In this document: in pieces, positions 1-14,800 of the stretch
How the letters are laid out: every line of letters begins with the position of its first letter
How positions within the stretch are numbered: position 1 is the first letter of the stretch
Program-made: the position numbers and the translations under genes
Assembly: GCA_024305405.1 (NCBI GenBank)
Contig: JAKNDB010000068.1
Location: forward strand, 4,216,501-4,280,500
Reading direction: 5' to 3'
From: Dirofilaria immitis
Taxonomy: Eukaryota; Nematoda; Chromadorea; Rhabditida; Onchocercidae
DNA: 64,000 nucleotides
The notes under the pieces: model-generated
The model's input: the letters and a program-made list of their open reading frames with translations, nothing else
Databases searched by the model: none
What the model was told of the DNA's origin: nothing

Positions 1-835
1 TGTCGTTTAATATTAATTATTATAATATTCAAGTAATAGAATTCAACAAAAATAACATTTCATTAAAAAAGAGAATTGAAATTTCAATTTAAAAATTTAA
101 TATAAACTTATCAGAAATAAAAATAAAAATCATTTCAAAATTATTCTCATAGTATAGTATTTGCTATCATTTCATACTATTTGTACAATCCAAAAGAATT
201 CATTTCTCTCTCTTTTTTTTCTGAATATCTATGTATGCATTATGTAAATTAGCAAATCGTCCCATTGATATTTTTATTTGTAAGAAAAAAGAAAGAAAGA
301 AAGAAAGAAAGAAAAGGAAGAAAGAAGGTAAAAGAAGGAAGAAATTGAACGGAATATAACTATTTTAAAATATATCGAGACGAATAAAATTAGTCAGACA
401 TATAAATAAATAAAAATTAGCAAATTTTTCGAAATATATCAATTTACGAATTTGTAAAAATATATACATTTTTCGTAAATTTTTCTCATACAATTATTTT
501 CTCTTTTATGAATATTTCTAATCACAAAAATCATCATACTTTCTTTTCATCTACCCACGCAACCTTTTTCTTTAAAAATTATAATTATTATATTTACATT
601 TTGGATATTGAAAATGTCTTTTAATTGTTATGTTGTGGTGGTAATATTGATTGTGAAGATGACGAAGACATTTACATATATAATTTTGCAATTGATAACC
701 GCCTCAATCATTTAATCATCAAAATCGATATATTTGTAAAATTCATCCATCGTTTGATAACAAAAAAATCTCTTTTATGTTTTGAAATGAAAATTTTAAA
801 ATCATTTTTCTTTAGACTACAGATTAGAATTGATT

Positions 836-957
836 CTGTTACATTTGATTCGATTAAGTTTGGTCTTGATTAATGTTTTAATCTCGAAACGTGTCCTTGT
901 TACAATTGATTCGATTAAGTTTGATTTCGATTGATGTTTCAATTTCGCGACCATTCC
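836..957. repeat. Two-copy tandem repeat, unit about 62 bp
   Basis: Two adjacent diverged copies share the core TTGATTCGATTAAGTTTG followed by a GATTAATGTTTTAATCTCG / GATTGATGTTTCAATTTCG-like half. Non-coding, upstream of mig-10. Confidence 0.7.
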
Positions 958-2555
958 ATTTTCTTTTCTTAGATTAAAATATGCCAAAATCCTAGTTTTT
1001 CTTTGCAGAATTAATTTCTCATTTCATTGAAATGATTTTTGATTTGCTATTTATCGCTGTGCTAGCGTTAGTTTAAATAGAGCTGAAATTTGGGATGACA
1101 AATTAAACTCGCTTTAATAACAGGCGTAATTATTGATAACCTGAATTTAGATCTAATAGGAGCTTGTTTAGTAACAAATTAGATCTGCAATGAGTGTAAT
1201 TTTGAAGTCGTTTGATGTTTAATATAACCCTAAAATATGATGAATATAATTTGTTGGAGTATATTTACTTTTTTTTTGACTTACCAATTTGTTTATTTAC
1301 TACATATTTGATTTTCAATTAAATTATGCATTTCAATCGGTAAATGATATTTGATGCTCAATTAAGTTATTCATTTCATTTATTAAATTTGTGTTTGATT
1401 TTTGATTAAATTTCAATTTGCTTTACTTCTAATTATCATTTACTGTCATCTATCATTAATCTATTTGCAGTAATTATCTGAGCCAACTATTTGCATATGG
1501 AATTTCTACTAAGAGGAATTACAAACAGTTTGTACAAAAGATAATTCCATCATTTAATCTTTTCAAAATGCTATTTTTACCTTATTTAATAATTTATTCG
1601 AAATTATTAAAAGCTTTTTCTAAAATAAAATTCGGGATGAAAGAAAGATTTTAGGTTTTTCAAAGATTTCTAAATTGTTTATAATGAAAAAGTTTGTGTT
1701 TATTGTCGCGTAAAAAAATGATAATTTTCATTTTTATCATATTGAATTTAGATACCATATGCAATTATGCATAATTTAGATGAAATTTCGGGAAGATATA
1801 AAAGATAAATCAAATTAATTGAAAGAAAAATCAATTAATTAATTTCAACTTGCCAATGAAAAATTTTATTTTAATATGAAATATCGATAAAACAAATCAT
1901 CTATAAATTATTCACGGAAATGATCATCAATTTTTTCATAAGACAATTTTGCATAAAGCCATATCCATTCATAATACTTTCAAAAATAAGTAATAAATGA
2001 ATTATTAAAATTCATTAAATTAAAAATATTGCTTCTCTTAAGTTTTTAAAAAAGAGCATAACTTTGGTTAAAATTTCAAAATTTCTTTTCTGAATAAAAC
2101 TTTTGAATATATTTCACTTCTGTCTCAATTTTAAATCCTACTAATAGTTTCAAACCGTCGTATTATATCGGATAGAAATTAGAAATCAATTGAGGAAAAG
2201 GAAAATAAAATTTCCATTGATAGGTCAAGTGCCACTTTTCAAACGGGCGATCCAACATAGTACGCCCTATTCAATTATGCAAACATATTTTCGCATACAA
2301 TTAATCGTCAAAGAATGGAAATTTATTCCGCAAATATTTAATTACTCTCAGAAAATAAATATATTTTTGAAGATTTGATTTTAACTTAAAATCTGAAATC
2401 GAAATATTTACAAAATGATGAATATTATCGTAATTATCGTTTTGCATGTCTAATCTATCGAAAAATCAATTCATCTTCATCAATAAGATTTGCATGTGAA
2501 GAATTTATTTTCCATAAATTTTATTGCCTATTTTCAATTTTCCTAAATGCTTGCG

Positions 2556-2716
2556 GTAAATTTTTTAATAAAATATTTTAATTTCAAAAACTTTGACAAT
2601 CTTAGTTCTTAAAGCATTGAAGTGAAATTTTGGTATTTCCGTTGCATGAACTCATATGACCCCAAACTAGTGAGGTAAATTTTTAGTAAAGTATTTTAAT
2701 TCCATGAACTTTGATC
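2556..2716. repeat. Two diverged copies of a ~45 bp element
   Basis: Copies at about 2556-2600 and 2675-2716 share GGTAAATTTTT, AAAATATTTTAATT / AAAGTATTTTAATT and AACTTTGA. They look like an old local duplication. Confidence 0.5.
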
Positions 2717-2741
2717 GCATCAAGCTGTCAGTTCGTTAAAT

Positions 2742-2784
2742 ATGACAGAAAGTAAACAGTCAGCTGAAAAGACGGATTCTGCTT
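2742..2784 (+). CDS. mig-10: Candidate alternative first coding exon of mig-10
   Basis: An ATG opens a short polar frame, MTESKQSAEKTDSA, in a patch with more G+C than its surroundings. A GTGTTA site after base 2784 would leave one base over. That fits the two bases needed to enter the exon at 5729 in the frame of the downstream ATG at 5740. If unspliced, the frame runs only five more codons to a TGA at 2799. The donor is weak and no transcript evidence is available, so this is a suggestion only. Confidence 0.2.
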
Positions 2785-4005
2785 GTGTTACATCACTATG
2801 ACATGACAATGCGTTAGTGACCATCTGTTATTCCCATCGGATTGACAAAGATTTGAACGAAGGCTTTTTCGAATTTTCGCATTTGACTTTTGGATAGCTT
2901 TTTGTCTATCTCAACTTATTCTGCTAGCTAATTCGATCATTAACTATTTATTTTGTTTTTTTGCTTTGTTTTTTTTTGCTTTGAGTGATTTCTATTTTCA
3001 TCGTAAAAAATGGGATAAAAAGTTGGTCAATTTTTAGTTCGATGTAATTTTACTAAGATTGTTTACTTATATGCTATTTACATTTCATCGAATGAATCAT
3101 ATTTATTCAAACTTCATCCTTCCAATCTTTAATTTCAACTTGAAAAAATGAACGAAAACTAATATTTATTCCTTTGTATCTTACCTTCATCATTTTCAAC
3201 TTATTTTGATTTTAATACATTCATTAGTTCAAATATTTTATGATAAATTTGTTTTTTTTTTTGTTAAATCCTTTCAGAATAATCACTCCCAGCCATTAAT
3301 ACATTTTTTTATTGCAAGAAATAAATAATGATTTTTGAAACGATGAAAGATTGAATTATAACAATAATTTATATCATCATATTTAATGTATTTCCATGTA
3401 TGCTTATATAATTTTATTTATTCACATTCCATTATAATTTCCTCATAATTTGTATTATTTTTGATTTTGAATAAGAACATTTTGAATGTAAATGAATATT
3501 TAAGCAAAAAAATTTCTCATTTGAATCATACAATTATTTCCTCTCTAAATATTTATTAATTTTTCTCTTTTCGATTAAATCATTTATTATTACACCTTAA
3601 TTGATTTAGTTTAAAAATTTCGTCATAAATGAATTTAAATTTCTGAAATAATTTCTATATTTAATAGGTTTGTTTTCGAATTCTTGTTAAATTTATTAAT
3701 AGCATAGTTTTTTATGATTCAAATAAATTACCTCAACAATCGAGATTTTGAGTTTAGACTTAAAATATATTTAAAAATAATTTTATATTTCATAAAATAA
3801 GTGAAAACGTAGCAATAATAATTTGTTTTATTCTAATTATATTTAATTTAATTGCTCTATATCAGTGCGACAGTTGGCGAAGAAATCTAATTAACAGAAT
3901 AAACAGGTAAATAAAATACTTAGCGTAGCTTATTTTTCTTAACATCATTAGTCACAGTCACGATCTGGAAAAAGATTTATGTAGCTAATCGTAATTTACG
4001 CAAGT

Positions 4006-4420
4006 ATCAATAATTTGCATCGTCAGTCATCAATATTGTTCTGTCAGAACGCTTGAAACTTTCGGGACATTTTTCACATCTGTTATCATTCACGATGTAT
4101 CGTCATTAGGTATCAGTGATTTGCATCTTCAGACGTCAATAATATCGTGCTGGAAAGCTTGAAACTTTTGGAAATTTTCACTTCTTGTTAACGTAGGACG
4201 AACCAACAAATAAATTACAATTTTTTTTTTTTTATTAATATCTTATAGTAATATTCAGAAAAAGAAATATACGATAGTCAATGTTTAGATAAAAGGATTA
4301 TTAATTACTCACATCTACGGAAGTATTAGTAATTAACTATCAATGATTTGTATCTTCATACAATTAATATTATTTTATCGAAATATTTGAAATTTTCGGA
4401 ATATTTTTCATATCCGTTAT
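4006..4420. repeat. Three diverged copies of an ~80 bp repeat
   Basis: Copies at about 4006-4090, 4109-4185 and 4336-4420 share the order ATCAATGATTTGCATCTTCA, then a TCAATATT-like stretch, then GCTTGAAACTTTCGG and a TTTTTCACATCTGTTAT-like end. They are about 70-80% alike by eye and separated by unrelated AT-rich spacers. Confidence 0.65.
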
Positions 4421-5728
4421 GATTTCACATTTCACATCATATGATGAAGTGAAACATCTAATAAATACGCTACAATTTTATGATACTTTTATTAGTAATA
4501 TGTAAACAAAAAAAAAAAAAATTATATGATAGTTGGTTTGTTTGGAATAAAAGATTAATTGTATATACTTATTTGCAAGTAGCCCATAATAACAAACAGA
4601 TGCTTACATATAATAACGATGAATTTATGCTTTGTTCTTTCTAAGAACGAATTCAAATTTATCTCTTCAAAGTTCTTTGCAACGCTTCAACAACAAAAAG
4701 CAGCGCTTTCTATCTATCTCATTATGAAAAATATATCAAATCAAAAGTTTTTACTTAAATACCTTGCCCTAAGACTTAAATAGTAGACAATAGAAATATA
4801 CAGCTATCTTGTATTTTGATAAATATTTTGCTAATGCTGATCAGTTAGGATAATATGATTCGTCGAACAGATAATGCAGAATTGCAGCAATATAATTTGA
4901 ATTAAATTTTGAAAAATTATTTCTTTCATTGAATAAGCGATAAATTAATCTGCGTTAGAATAATTTATAAGCTCATCAAGTATCATACTTTCCTAAATCA
5001 TATTTTGAAGTAATTGTGAAAGAATTATTTCTTTGTTATTAAATTTTTATTTATAATATATAAAGAAATATGCTCATCACAAATTAATAATTTTTATAGT
5101 GTATGTTTCGTTCTTGAGAAGAATTAAAAATATTGAAATGAAATATAGAGAATTATAAGAAATACTTGCATTCTGAATAATTATTTTTTACTTACATTAA
5201 TTATTACTTATTAAAATTCGCCCTAATAAGTTTTAAGTATTGTCAATTAATTTTATTTATTCAGCTTACCTTGTTAATTTGCCCTTTTCACATTTATGTC
5301 CACTTTTGGACATCGAAACAATTTTACGTATACATTTTGAACGATGACTTATTTAGGAATATTTATATTATTTTCCATTATTTGTTTATTAATTGGCTCT
5401 TTTGCTTGTTAATAATTCATTCATTTATTTTTTTTTAAACATTCCTCGCATTCTTCAGTCATAGTTATCAATCAAATATATTGGTTTCAAAACTGTTTTA
5501 TTTTGTTTCATATTTGAATATTTACAGATTGCTTATAGGGTTTGATATAAAACCTTGAATTTCGCGTAGACTTAAATAATTTTAATCTGCGCAAAGCCAT
5601 GTGAATTTATTGAAAGTTTTTATAGTTCTTAATTATTATTGTCAATCAATTTCCATATAATCTGGAAACATTGAACAGTCATTTAAATTTATTTTCTTCA
5701 ATCTCTACTTTCTTTTTTTTCTTTTCAG

Positions 5729-5873
5729 CAAAAGAAAAAATGATACTTCGAGATTCGATTAATAAGAATTCAAATTGCGATAGTGAGTGTAATGATGATA
5801 CAAATGGTATAAATCAGGATGAAGATGAAAGTGAAATTGATAGTGATGAGGATCTTGAAGCTGGCGAAAAATG
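5729..5873 (+). CDS. mig-10: mig-10 acidic N-terminal exon
   Basis: A strong TTTTTCTTTTCAG acceptor precedes CAAAAGAAAAAATG, so the ATG at 5740 is a natural start. The acceptor could take a trans-spliced leader or an upstream 5' exon. The 44 codons are highly acidic ([18 protein letters not shown]), like the acidic N-terminus of lamellipodin. The donor is TG|GTTCGT. Two bases are left over, which matches the next candidate exon at 22652 starting with one base of a codon. Confidence 0.55.
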
Positions 5874-8800
5874 GTTCGTTTTTTCTTTCTTGAAAAAATT
5901 CAATTAAGGATTTTTGGCAAGATTTTTTGACGAAAAAAGAGCCTCTGTAATTTAATCGTTCATTCAAATACTGAATTGAAATATAATGTTAGCTTATCCG
6001 ATAATTTTAAAGTAGAAGTTTCATTCGCTAAGTGATTTTTCTTTCCTTTCATTTTAGAATTTATGAAACTTTTTTATATGACCAATAAATAAGTCAGTAG
6101 TATATATTTGTAAGTGATAGTGTTGCAAAAATTAATTGAAGTTAAAAAGCGCAAAATATGTTGCAGAACTAATTATGGATTTTCGGCAGAGAGACTTTAG
6201 GGATTTAGAGCTTCTCTCATCAATCATCTTTTTTCCTATTGGTCAACACTTTTTTTTGAATATACTAAATTTACATTATTAGTTGAGATTTTATGTTAAC
6301 CAACCACAATCCTAATGAGCTTTGCAGCACATATGGGAGATGATGCTAAATTGAAGTTTGAAAAAGACTAAAATTGAAGAAATTGAACGCAAAATTTTTA
6401 GTGAAATTTTCGTTTTATTGCAACACAAACTACATTCATCAAATAATAGATGAAAATTAAATCCATCCTACTATTTGCAAGTTTCAAATTTCCTCAAACA
6501 TTTTTAGGGATTTGATAAAATTTATCCAATCATTATTTGCTATTTCTATCTTAATATCATTTCTCGATTAGCATAAGTAAACACTATTTTGAAAGACAGA
6601 TGATATTTTAAGTTAAAAGCTTCTAAATATTTCTTTTGTTAAAATATTTTATTGTGGGCAATTTACTTAAATTTTATCAGCAATTTATTCCTTATCACTT
6701 TTTCGAGAATGTGCTGGGAGCTTCCGAGAATTTCTTATTAAATTTTTGAATCATTTTGTATAATATTATTTCTGTTGTAATGAAGTTATCTAATGAAATA
6801 TAAATGAAAAAATGAAACATTTTATGAAGAATTTGCAAAAAAAAATAAAATATTTTATGAAAATTTCCCGAGAAATGGAATATTTTATCAAAAATTCTGA
6901 ATTTTCCACATGATCAGCGATAGATTTCTATTTTTTCTCACACAAACTGCAAAAATTTTGTCGGAAAAATCATGAACATTTCAAATTAAATTTTAATTTA
7001 AAAATTAGACTTCCAATAATTTTATTGGTGTAGCAAAGTTAGAGGCAAAAAAGCAAATGAATTTATCAAATCACATATATCATAAAGACATAATTTTTCA
7101 CTATATAGGATAAATTACTATAACCAAAATTTGGAAGAATTAGTCTGTATGGTCATCTAATGAACAATGAAAATGAAAGATGCCAGCATCAAGTGACCAG
7201 TGAATATAAAACAAATTAGATATCAATCGATAAATCAAAATTTACTGATTGGTTTCAATTTTTATTTCTTTTAAACTATTTATAATTATTCATTAATTAA
7301 AATTTTAATTAAAATGTAAAAACAGAAGCATTTTGCAGGCTATTGTTTTTTTTTTTATTAATACCTTCTAAGAAGTTACTGGGCGATAACTTCGAAAATG
7401 TCTGAGTGCATTTGTCATATTATGATTTCTCTTTAGAAATTTTGTAATTTCATGAATAATTTGATTTCTTGTCTTCCTAATTTATCTTCAACACATCTAG
7501 GACAAATTAGGAAATACAAAATTACTGATAAAATTGCAAAGTTTTCTGAAGGAAATTATACTGTGCCAGCAAATCATTTGAACAATGATAGTTTGATAAT
7601 CTCGAGAACAACAATTCACATTTCCCAATAGCTTTTTAGGAAATTAATTTCTTTTTCTGGAAGTAAAATATATTGTCAAGTGTGTTCATATAAGCTTAGA
7701 AACGATTATAATTTACTTGAAATAACTTATTATATTTCATCATTGTCTTCTACATTGTTTACCGTCCAGGTAACTAACAGTGTTCATTAAAGGTATCAGT
7801 TTATTTCCTTCACTTCAAAGTCATCAATTCATGCAAGAGAATCCTAACAATTAAATTGTCATTTCCAATAAAATGATAGGCCATATTTCTTAAAACGAAA
7901 GTCAAATTTATTTAACTTATTAACTTATCTAAATAACGGATAATTCTATTAAATAATTAATTTGAATATTAAAAAATTGGTTAAAAATTATCATTTTTTT
8001 GACTTAGTATTTTGAAATTATAACTTTTCTATAACTGTTCAAATTTATATATGCAATTAAATAAAATAAAATTAATTGAATTTATAGATTGCAACTGACC
8101 CTAACATTAACGAATGGGAATGACCTTAAAACTGAAATATAACTACCAATCAGGCCTTGCCTAATTACTTACTTTTGTGTATTTATTTCCTAAATTACGA
8201 ATAATTTCTATTGGATGCAAACTAATCAGAACAAATAATATGAAATCTCTTCAAATTTTCCCTTTCTAATAGCTCCATCTGTGCTATTTTAAGCATAAAA
8301 GAAGTAATTAGTAAGCTAATCGAAGTCTCAAATACTAATTAAGATAATCTATAAATCGCCTAAAATAATTTAAAATCTAGCGATTTATATTTTTAGTTGC
8401 AAAATAAATTATTAATATATATTTGTAAGGTTTTCTAAAATTTAATCAAATTCGATCAAACAATTTAAATGTTTATTTAAGCAATCATAAAGTTAATTGG
8501 AATCCAAATTAGTAATTTTAAGCAATTAATTTAAATTACCAATCAAAGTAATAATTAATAAATCATTTCGATTAAAAATAATTACTAATTTCACATTTTC
8601 TATTCTTAATTCATTTCAAAAGAAAAAATTCATATCATTTTTCATCGTTAATTTCGTTTTTTTTTTTAATCAGATTATAATAAGTAGTCTTCTTAAATCT
8701 TTTTTTTGTTAATTTTGCAAAACTTCTAGTAATAATTTAACCTTGCTGTAATAAATTAATCGATAGTAAACTTGCAACACCGATCCCTCATATTTCGAGA

Positions 8801-11800
8801 TTTCGAGATTGACAGATGTAAGAATTCTTAATAAAAGAAAGCGGAATAGAGGATTTGATGAATATATTTTACATTTTGGAAAGCAATAATTATAGTGTTT
8901 ATTATTGAAGCTATGAAAGCAATATACGTTTTTCATTTGTAACGGTTCACCTAATTTGCTATACTCTAGTTTGCCTTATGGTACTAAAATTTAAAACATA
9001 AATCTTTCATTTGGAACTTTATCGATTTGCTTTTTAATTGTTACAAACTCAATTTAGAACTTTTTCTTATTTACGTAGCAAAACATTCTTCTTATGTAAT
9101 TGATCGGTTTCCTATTTTAGCTAATTAATTATCGAATATTTATTTTTAACGGAAAATCTGGCAAATACGTGAAGTATTTCACGTGAAGTTATCACCATAA
9201 ATATTTATCAAGCTACGTAAAAATGTAAGTAATATTAAAAGACGAAGAGTGAAAAGAAATTACGTCAAAATTTTTTGAACAAATAAATCAAAGCAAATTT
9301 CTTAATTAATTTTGAATACTTAATATATGCTTATTATATTCATGAAAGAATGAACATATGTAAAACTTAGCAATTAAAACTATGTGACATATTTTTCTCG
9401 AATACATCGATAAATTGATTGATAAAATTTAATATCAATTCTAGTCACAATAAGTTCTAATTTCTAGCTTATTTACTCTTGCACTTTTTAACTTCTGGCT
9501 TTGCTGGTCATTTCTGAGATAATGAAAAGACTCGAGACTGAACATTGCACAATTTTCAACCTATTATAATTGAATTAATTTATTGATGTCTTCACAAATC
9601 AATTCCAACAATGTATTCGCAAATGACAGATCGAGTATTTTTAATTGCTAGACTTTATACATGCATTTCTTCATGATCAATAATTATTAAATCTTGAAAT
9701 GGACTTCTCAAAGCAAAGGTGCAATTATGGATAAAGATGATAGAAATAGAATAGGGTTGATGGAATAAAGCCGAATTGTTATTGCTAAGAATCATTGTAA
9801 TATATTATAACTATGACGATAAAATGAAAATTCAAATGATGTAAATTCAACTTGTTGATTTACCTTATCGAGCAAAATGCGTATATACATTCATTGAAGT
9901 TTCATCTTATACCAAATTGATCAATTCATAATTTAAAACGATTATAAATTTCTTCTTGATTATTCTGTCCTATCTATTATCGTAAGTTATCAACTATAAA
10001 AATGTAAAAATATTCATATTTCAATTATCGAGACAAAAAAATCTTGTATCTATCTGAGAGGAATTTTCAGCTCCAGATAAAATTATTTGCGTGATCAGAA
10101 GCATAAAAATAGTTTTATGTGAATTTTTCTCATTGAAAATGTTACCTTTCATTGTAGAACAAATTAAATTTTTTTTCTATTGAATTTCGACAGAGCCATC
10201 GTATTATGATGCTATCAGAAAAAATTCTCAATTTTTACTTTCTGAATCGCTAGCTTCTGATTCAAATTTTTATCCATAATTTAAAAATAATTTTTAATGT
10301 TAAAAAATATATAAAATGATTAACTTTTAAAAATATGCCAGAAAAAAAAGTTATCGAAAGAGGTCAATTATTTTTCTTGTTTTTTCAATTTATTAATTTT
10401 TTGGATTGTTCATAAAATAGTTTATTTAAATTTGTGATATTATTAATAGGCGGAATATTATTAGAACAAATTTACCAACTTTTTTTAAGATTTAAAAGAT
10501 TTTAATAAAAAAATTGCTCAGTTTTTTTCAAATTTTATTCGTTTTTAATAATTAATTAAGATTTTTTTATTTTATCGTAGAATTATTTTTACCAAAGATT
10601 TAATTAATTATAAATTATCGATAAAATATTGTTATCCATTTTAATGAGCTTTTAAAGAGCATATGCATTTGCTCTTGAAAACTTGGCTAAATTATTTGCA
10701 AACTTTGGCCAACAAATAATTTGTCATTAAACTTGTTTCATTATTTACATAATATTTTTACTTTGAATATTTTTCTTATATTTTATAAATAGTAATAGTA
10801 ATAGTAATAGTTTTTGCAGGCATATTTATGTAAATATACGTATATAATCAACATTTGTGCTTTCGCGATTACAACTTGGCCAGATTATTTCCCAAAACTT
10901 AACGCTTATTCAGCTTATTGGCTCAAATTCTCATGTCTCTATTTTAACACATGAGCAATTATCATAGAAGTCTTAGAATCTTTTTGACCAACTGTTCATC
11001 GTCAGGCAAGCGCAATTGCTACATGATAAATTGTGAGAAGAGAAGTCATAACAAATTTTAAAAGCAATAATTTATGAATTTATCAGCTTCCGCTTCGCTT
11101 CGCCTTTCTCTTCCTTAAAATATTTCATCTTTTCTCTGCAAATTACTTTTCATCTTTTTTCCAATTTATTTCATCATTTTCATTCTTCTCATCGAGATTG
11201 CAAAATTGTGTATATTTCATCGTTTTGTCCATCTATTAATTTTACATTGTTTCGTAAAAATTTTTGCAATTTATCTGACAATTCAATCTTTTTCAAATAA
11301 TTCACAAACATAGTACATAGTGCTATTCACTTTTGCTTTCAAATTTTCACTATACTTTTTCCTTTTTCCTTTTTTTTTTCTCAAATTCGTATCAATTTTT
11401 TTATTTACATTTGTTTACTCTTATAAATTTCTGTAAACATATACAAAATTAGATTAAGTGGATTAATGAAGTGTTATTAAGATGGATTAATGGATTGACA
11501 TTTGACATCTTATAATATATACAAATATCAAATATTATATATTCTTATAAGATTTGAACGATTTATTAGGATAAATTTGTTCATATGAAAAATAATTTTG
11601 CATTTTTTTCGAATTTTAGGCTATTCGATTGATTTTTCATTTTTCGAATTGTAATCTTTCTTTTCGATTCTTCTCTTTTATTGATCCATTTTTCTCTTGA
11701 ATTTTAATTCCATTCGTTATTAACTATTCATTTATTTCTAACTTTTCGTAACTTTATGAAATTTAAAAATATATAGCATGATAAAATTCTGACATTCTAA

Positions 11801-14800
11801 ATAGAATTCATTTAAATTATTTCAATCAATTTTCCTATCATTTACAAGTAAAATATTTGTAATCTTTATCTATGTAAGCTATATCATTTATCACTTTGAT
11901 AATATAAATTTCAGTTAATCAAACGAATGACTAAAATAATTTAAATATGAAATGCCGCATATTTCTCTTATCTATTTTTGCCTTTCATCGAGAAATATTT
12001 CTTCTACACTTGGGACTTTTTATTGATTTTTTTTTAAATTATATTTTGATTAATCATCCGTCCTATTACAAATTTCAACCTTTCGTTTCAATCGAAATGA
12101 GCATTTTTACATTTTCCATTTCCTCCATCATTTGCATCATTTTGAAATAATCCGACGCAAATAATAATATAATATTTGTTTCGTATTTTACCTCTAACTA
12201 ATCATTCTGAATTGGAATTAAAATGAGATTAAAATTAATCAAGTTAGATTAATTCGAATTAAATTAAATTAAACATTATTAATTAAACATTATTTGAATT
12301 GATAACATAGAATAGAATGAGAAAGAATGAAATAAATTGAAAAGAGAATTTGGGAAAGAATAGAAAAGAATAAAAAATAGAATAGTGTAAAAATTCAATC
12401 GAATGAAATTGAAGTAGAATAGATTTATTCGAGAAACGAATTTTATTTTAATTCCAATTTGTAATTGCGAACTGAAAAGAAAAGCTTTTTTTGTCCTTTC
12501 AGCAAGCAAAACTCAAATTTCTATTTATTTTTTATCAGTAATATTGATGAGGATGAGAAAGCTTTATGAGTGTACTTATCATTTGTCAACTTGTCATCTT
12601 ATCAAGGCATTTTTATAAAAATATGTCGTAGAAAATTTCAGGATTAGAAAACAGCATATTTAGTCTTATTTTTTATTTCTTTCATTGTTTAGATTTCTTT
12701 ATGAAAATTTTTTTATTTTGCTTTCTGAAAAATTTTAACCTGCAATGTTAGCATTTGAAAGTATTCAAAGTGCAACACCTGTTATTCTCGATTTCGATAT
12801 CATCTTTTCCAACTATTGCCATCATAATCGATTAATTTGAATTAATCAGAACTATAACTAAATGCATTTCATGCATTTTATAAAATTTGATAAAAGAACT
12901 TGAAGGAAATTGCATATTATTTTCATCTTTTATCTCAGCTTATTTTTCTTCCTTAATTTTCATTAATTTTCTTTTAAAATTAATTATTTTAATTTCAAAT
13001 TTAGAATTAATTTAAATTTCAACTTTTTTATTTAAATTTAAAATTATAAATTTATTTCTATTAGCAAAGTATAAAATTTATTTCATTTCAATCTTCTCTT
13101 GTAAACAGAATTTGACAAATTTTAAATTGTTTAATTTGAAAATTTAAATGATTTTAAAAGTTTCCGATTTGTTTTAAATCTAAACAATAGGCTTAAATAC
13201 ATATACATACACATACATATCTCTTATACATATAATTCTTCTGTCTATTCATTCCAGCTATTTATTGAAATATTAAATACAATACATTTATACAATCTTT
13301 TACCTGTCCATATCTCTCTCTTCCATATTCATTGTTTGATATTTTACCTGTTCATATCTGTTTATTCTATGCTTATTATTTCATACTTTTAACCTGTGCT
13401 TGAATATTTTTTCGTTTTCATTGTTTCACATATTTTTCATTTTATTTTTAATTATTCAATAATGCATGTCTAATAGAGAAGATAGAAAGTACACCTGTCT
13501 ATACCTGTCCTATTCATATATATTGTTTCACATATTCTTTTACTCTTATATAAAGAAGAAGAATTTAATCCAAAAGTTATTAAGTTATTAACAGTTATCT
13601 GTTCTCTTAATATGCATTATTTTATATGGGCAATAATTTTTTATCATTAAAGCTGCAAATATAATTAAAATGAAAGCAAGCAAAGTGATAACTTTGGATT
13701 ACATTTTTTCAAAAAAAAACAAATTACTTTCATAAATTTAAAATTTACCTTTCCTTCTTTCTTTTTCTTTCCACAATGCTACGTTTGTTATATTATTTAA
13801 TAAACAAAAAAAAATGAAGGTAATCATTCATATTATTAGCAAATTTTGATGTCAATAAATTTGATAGAAATATTTACAAATACTTGTTTACATTAAAATT
13901 AAAACTTATTTGAATGTCTTTCATTCAGTCCCAAATTAATTCGAAAAATCAAAGTAAGAAATTTCGAGAGTAGAAAGTTTTTTTCTTAGACATAATGAAA
14001 TTTCATTAATACAAAAAGTTCAAAAAATCTTCCGAGCAAGCTGATATTATATTTCTTATCAGCAAAAATAGCATTTGCCAATTTAATTTGGAATGTTTGA
14101 AGTTTCTTCTCTTAAAACAACTACAATTTTCCATCAGCAAAACTTATTTTTGACAAATTGAACTAATCAACTTTGACAAAAAAAAGAACTGCAGTTAGAA
14201 TTCTTGAAGTTTTAAAAATTTTTAGAATTCTTTTGAGGAAAAAATTTAAATGACATTATATTTGTCGATTTAACAATGATAGCAGGAAATTCAAGAATGA
14301 GTTCTCGAGAATTTTGAAAATTTCTGAAACTGAAACTTGAACATAATAAAAGGCATAATTCAATAAATGTCATTCACTATTATGATTGAAGAATCTTCCG
14401 TTATACCATAGATAATAATAATTGATTGTCCATGATTTTTCGAATGATTCAGTTGTTTGATAAATTTTCAGAATCATTTTAAGATAATTTCTGATAAAAT
14501 TCTTAGTCAGACTTTTTTATCTAATTTTTTGTAAATCTGAAATTTTTCGAATTTTTAAGTAGCTAGAGATTATTTTCTTCGAGATTTTAAGGTGTTCTAA
14601 ATAAGTTAGCTAAGAATTATTTTCTTCGGGGTAATTTTAAGATAATTTTCAATGAAATTTAAATTTCTTTTTATTTAATTTCTCTTTATATGCTTAAAGA
14701 ATTTCGAATTTTTATATTGAATACTTTTTAAGGTTTATCAAATTACCTAAAAATTATTTCCATTTTTGTTCATTTCAATTTCGATGTGTTTTTTTATATT

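Larger units (their letters stand above)
1..5728. other. AT-rich DNA upstream of the first firm mig-10 exon
   Basis: No convincing gene is seen here. Open frames are short and low in complexity. The stretch holds a GAAA microsatellite near 292-316, a two-copy repeat at 836-957, a two-copy repeat at 2556-2716 and a three-copy repeat at 4006-4420. A slightly GC-richer patch at 2735-2960 contains a short coding-like frame, listed separately. The mig-10 promoter or further 5' untranslated exons could lie here, but nothing in the sequence identifies them. Confidence 0.6.
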
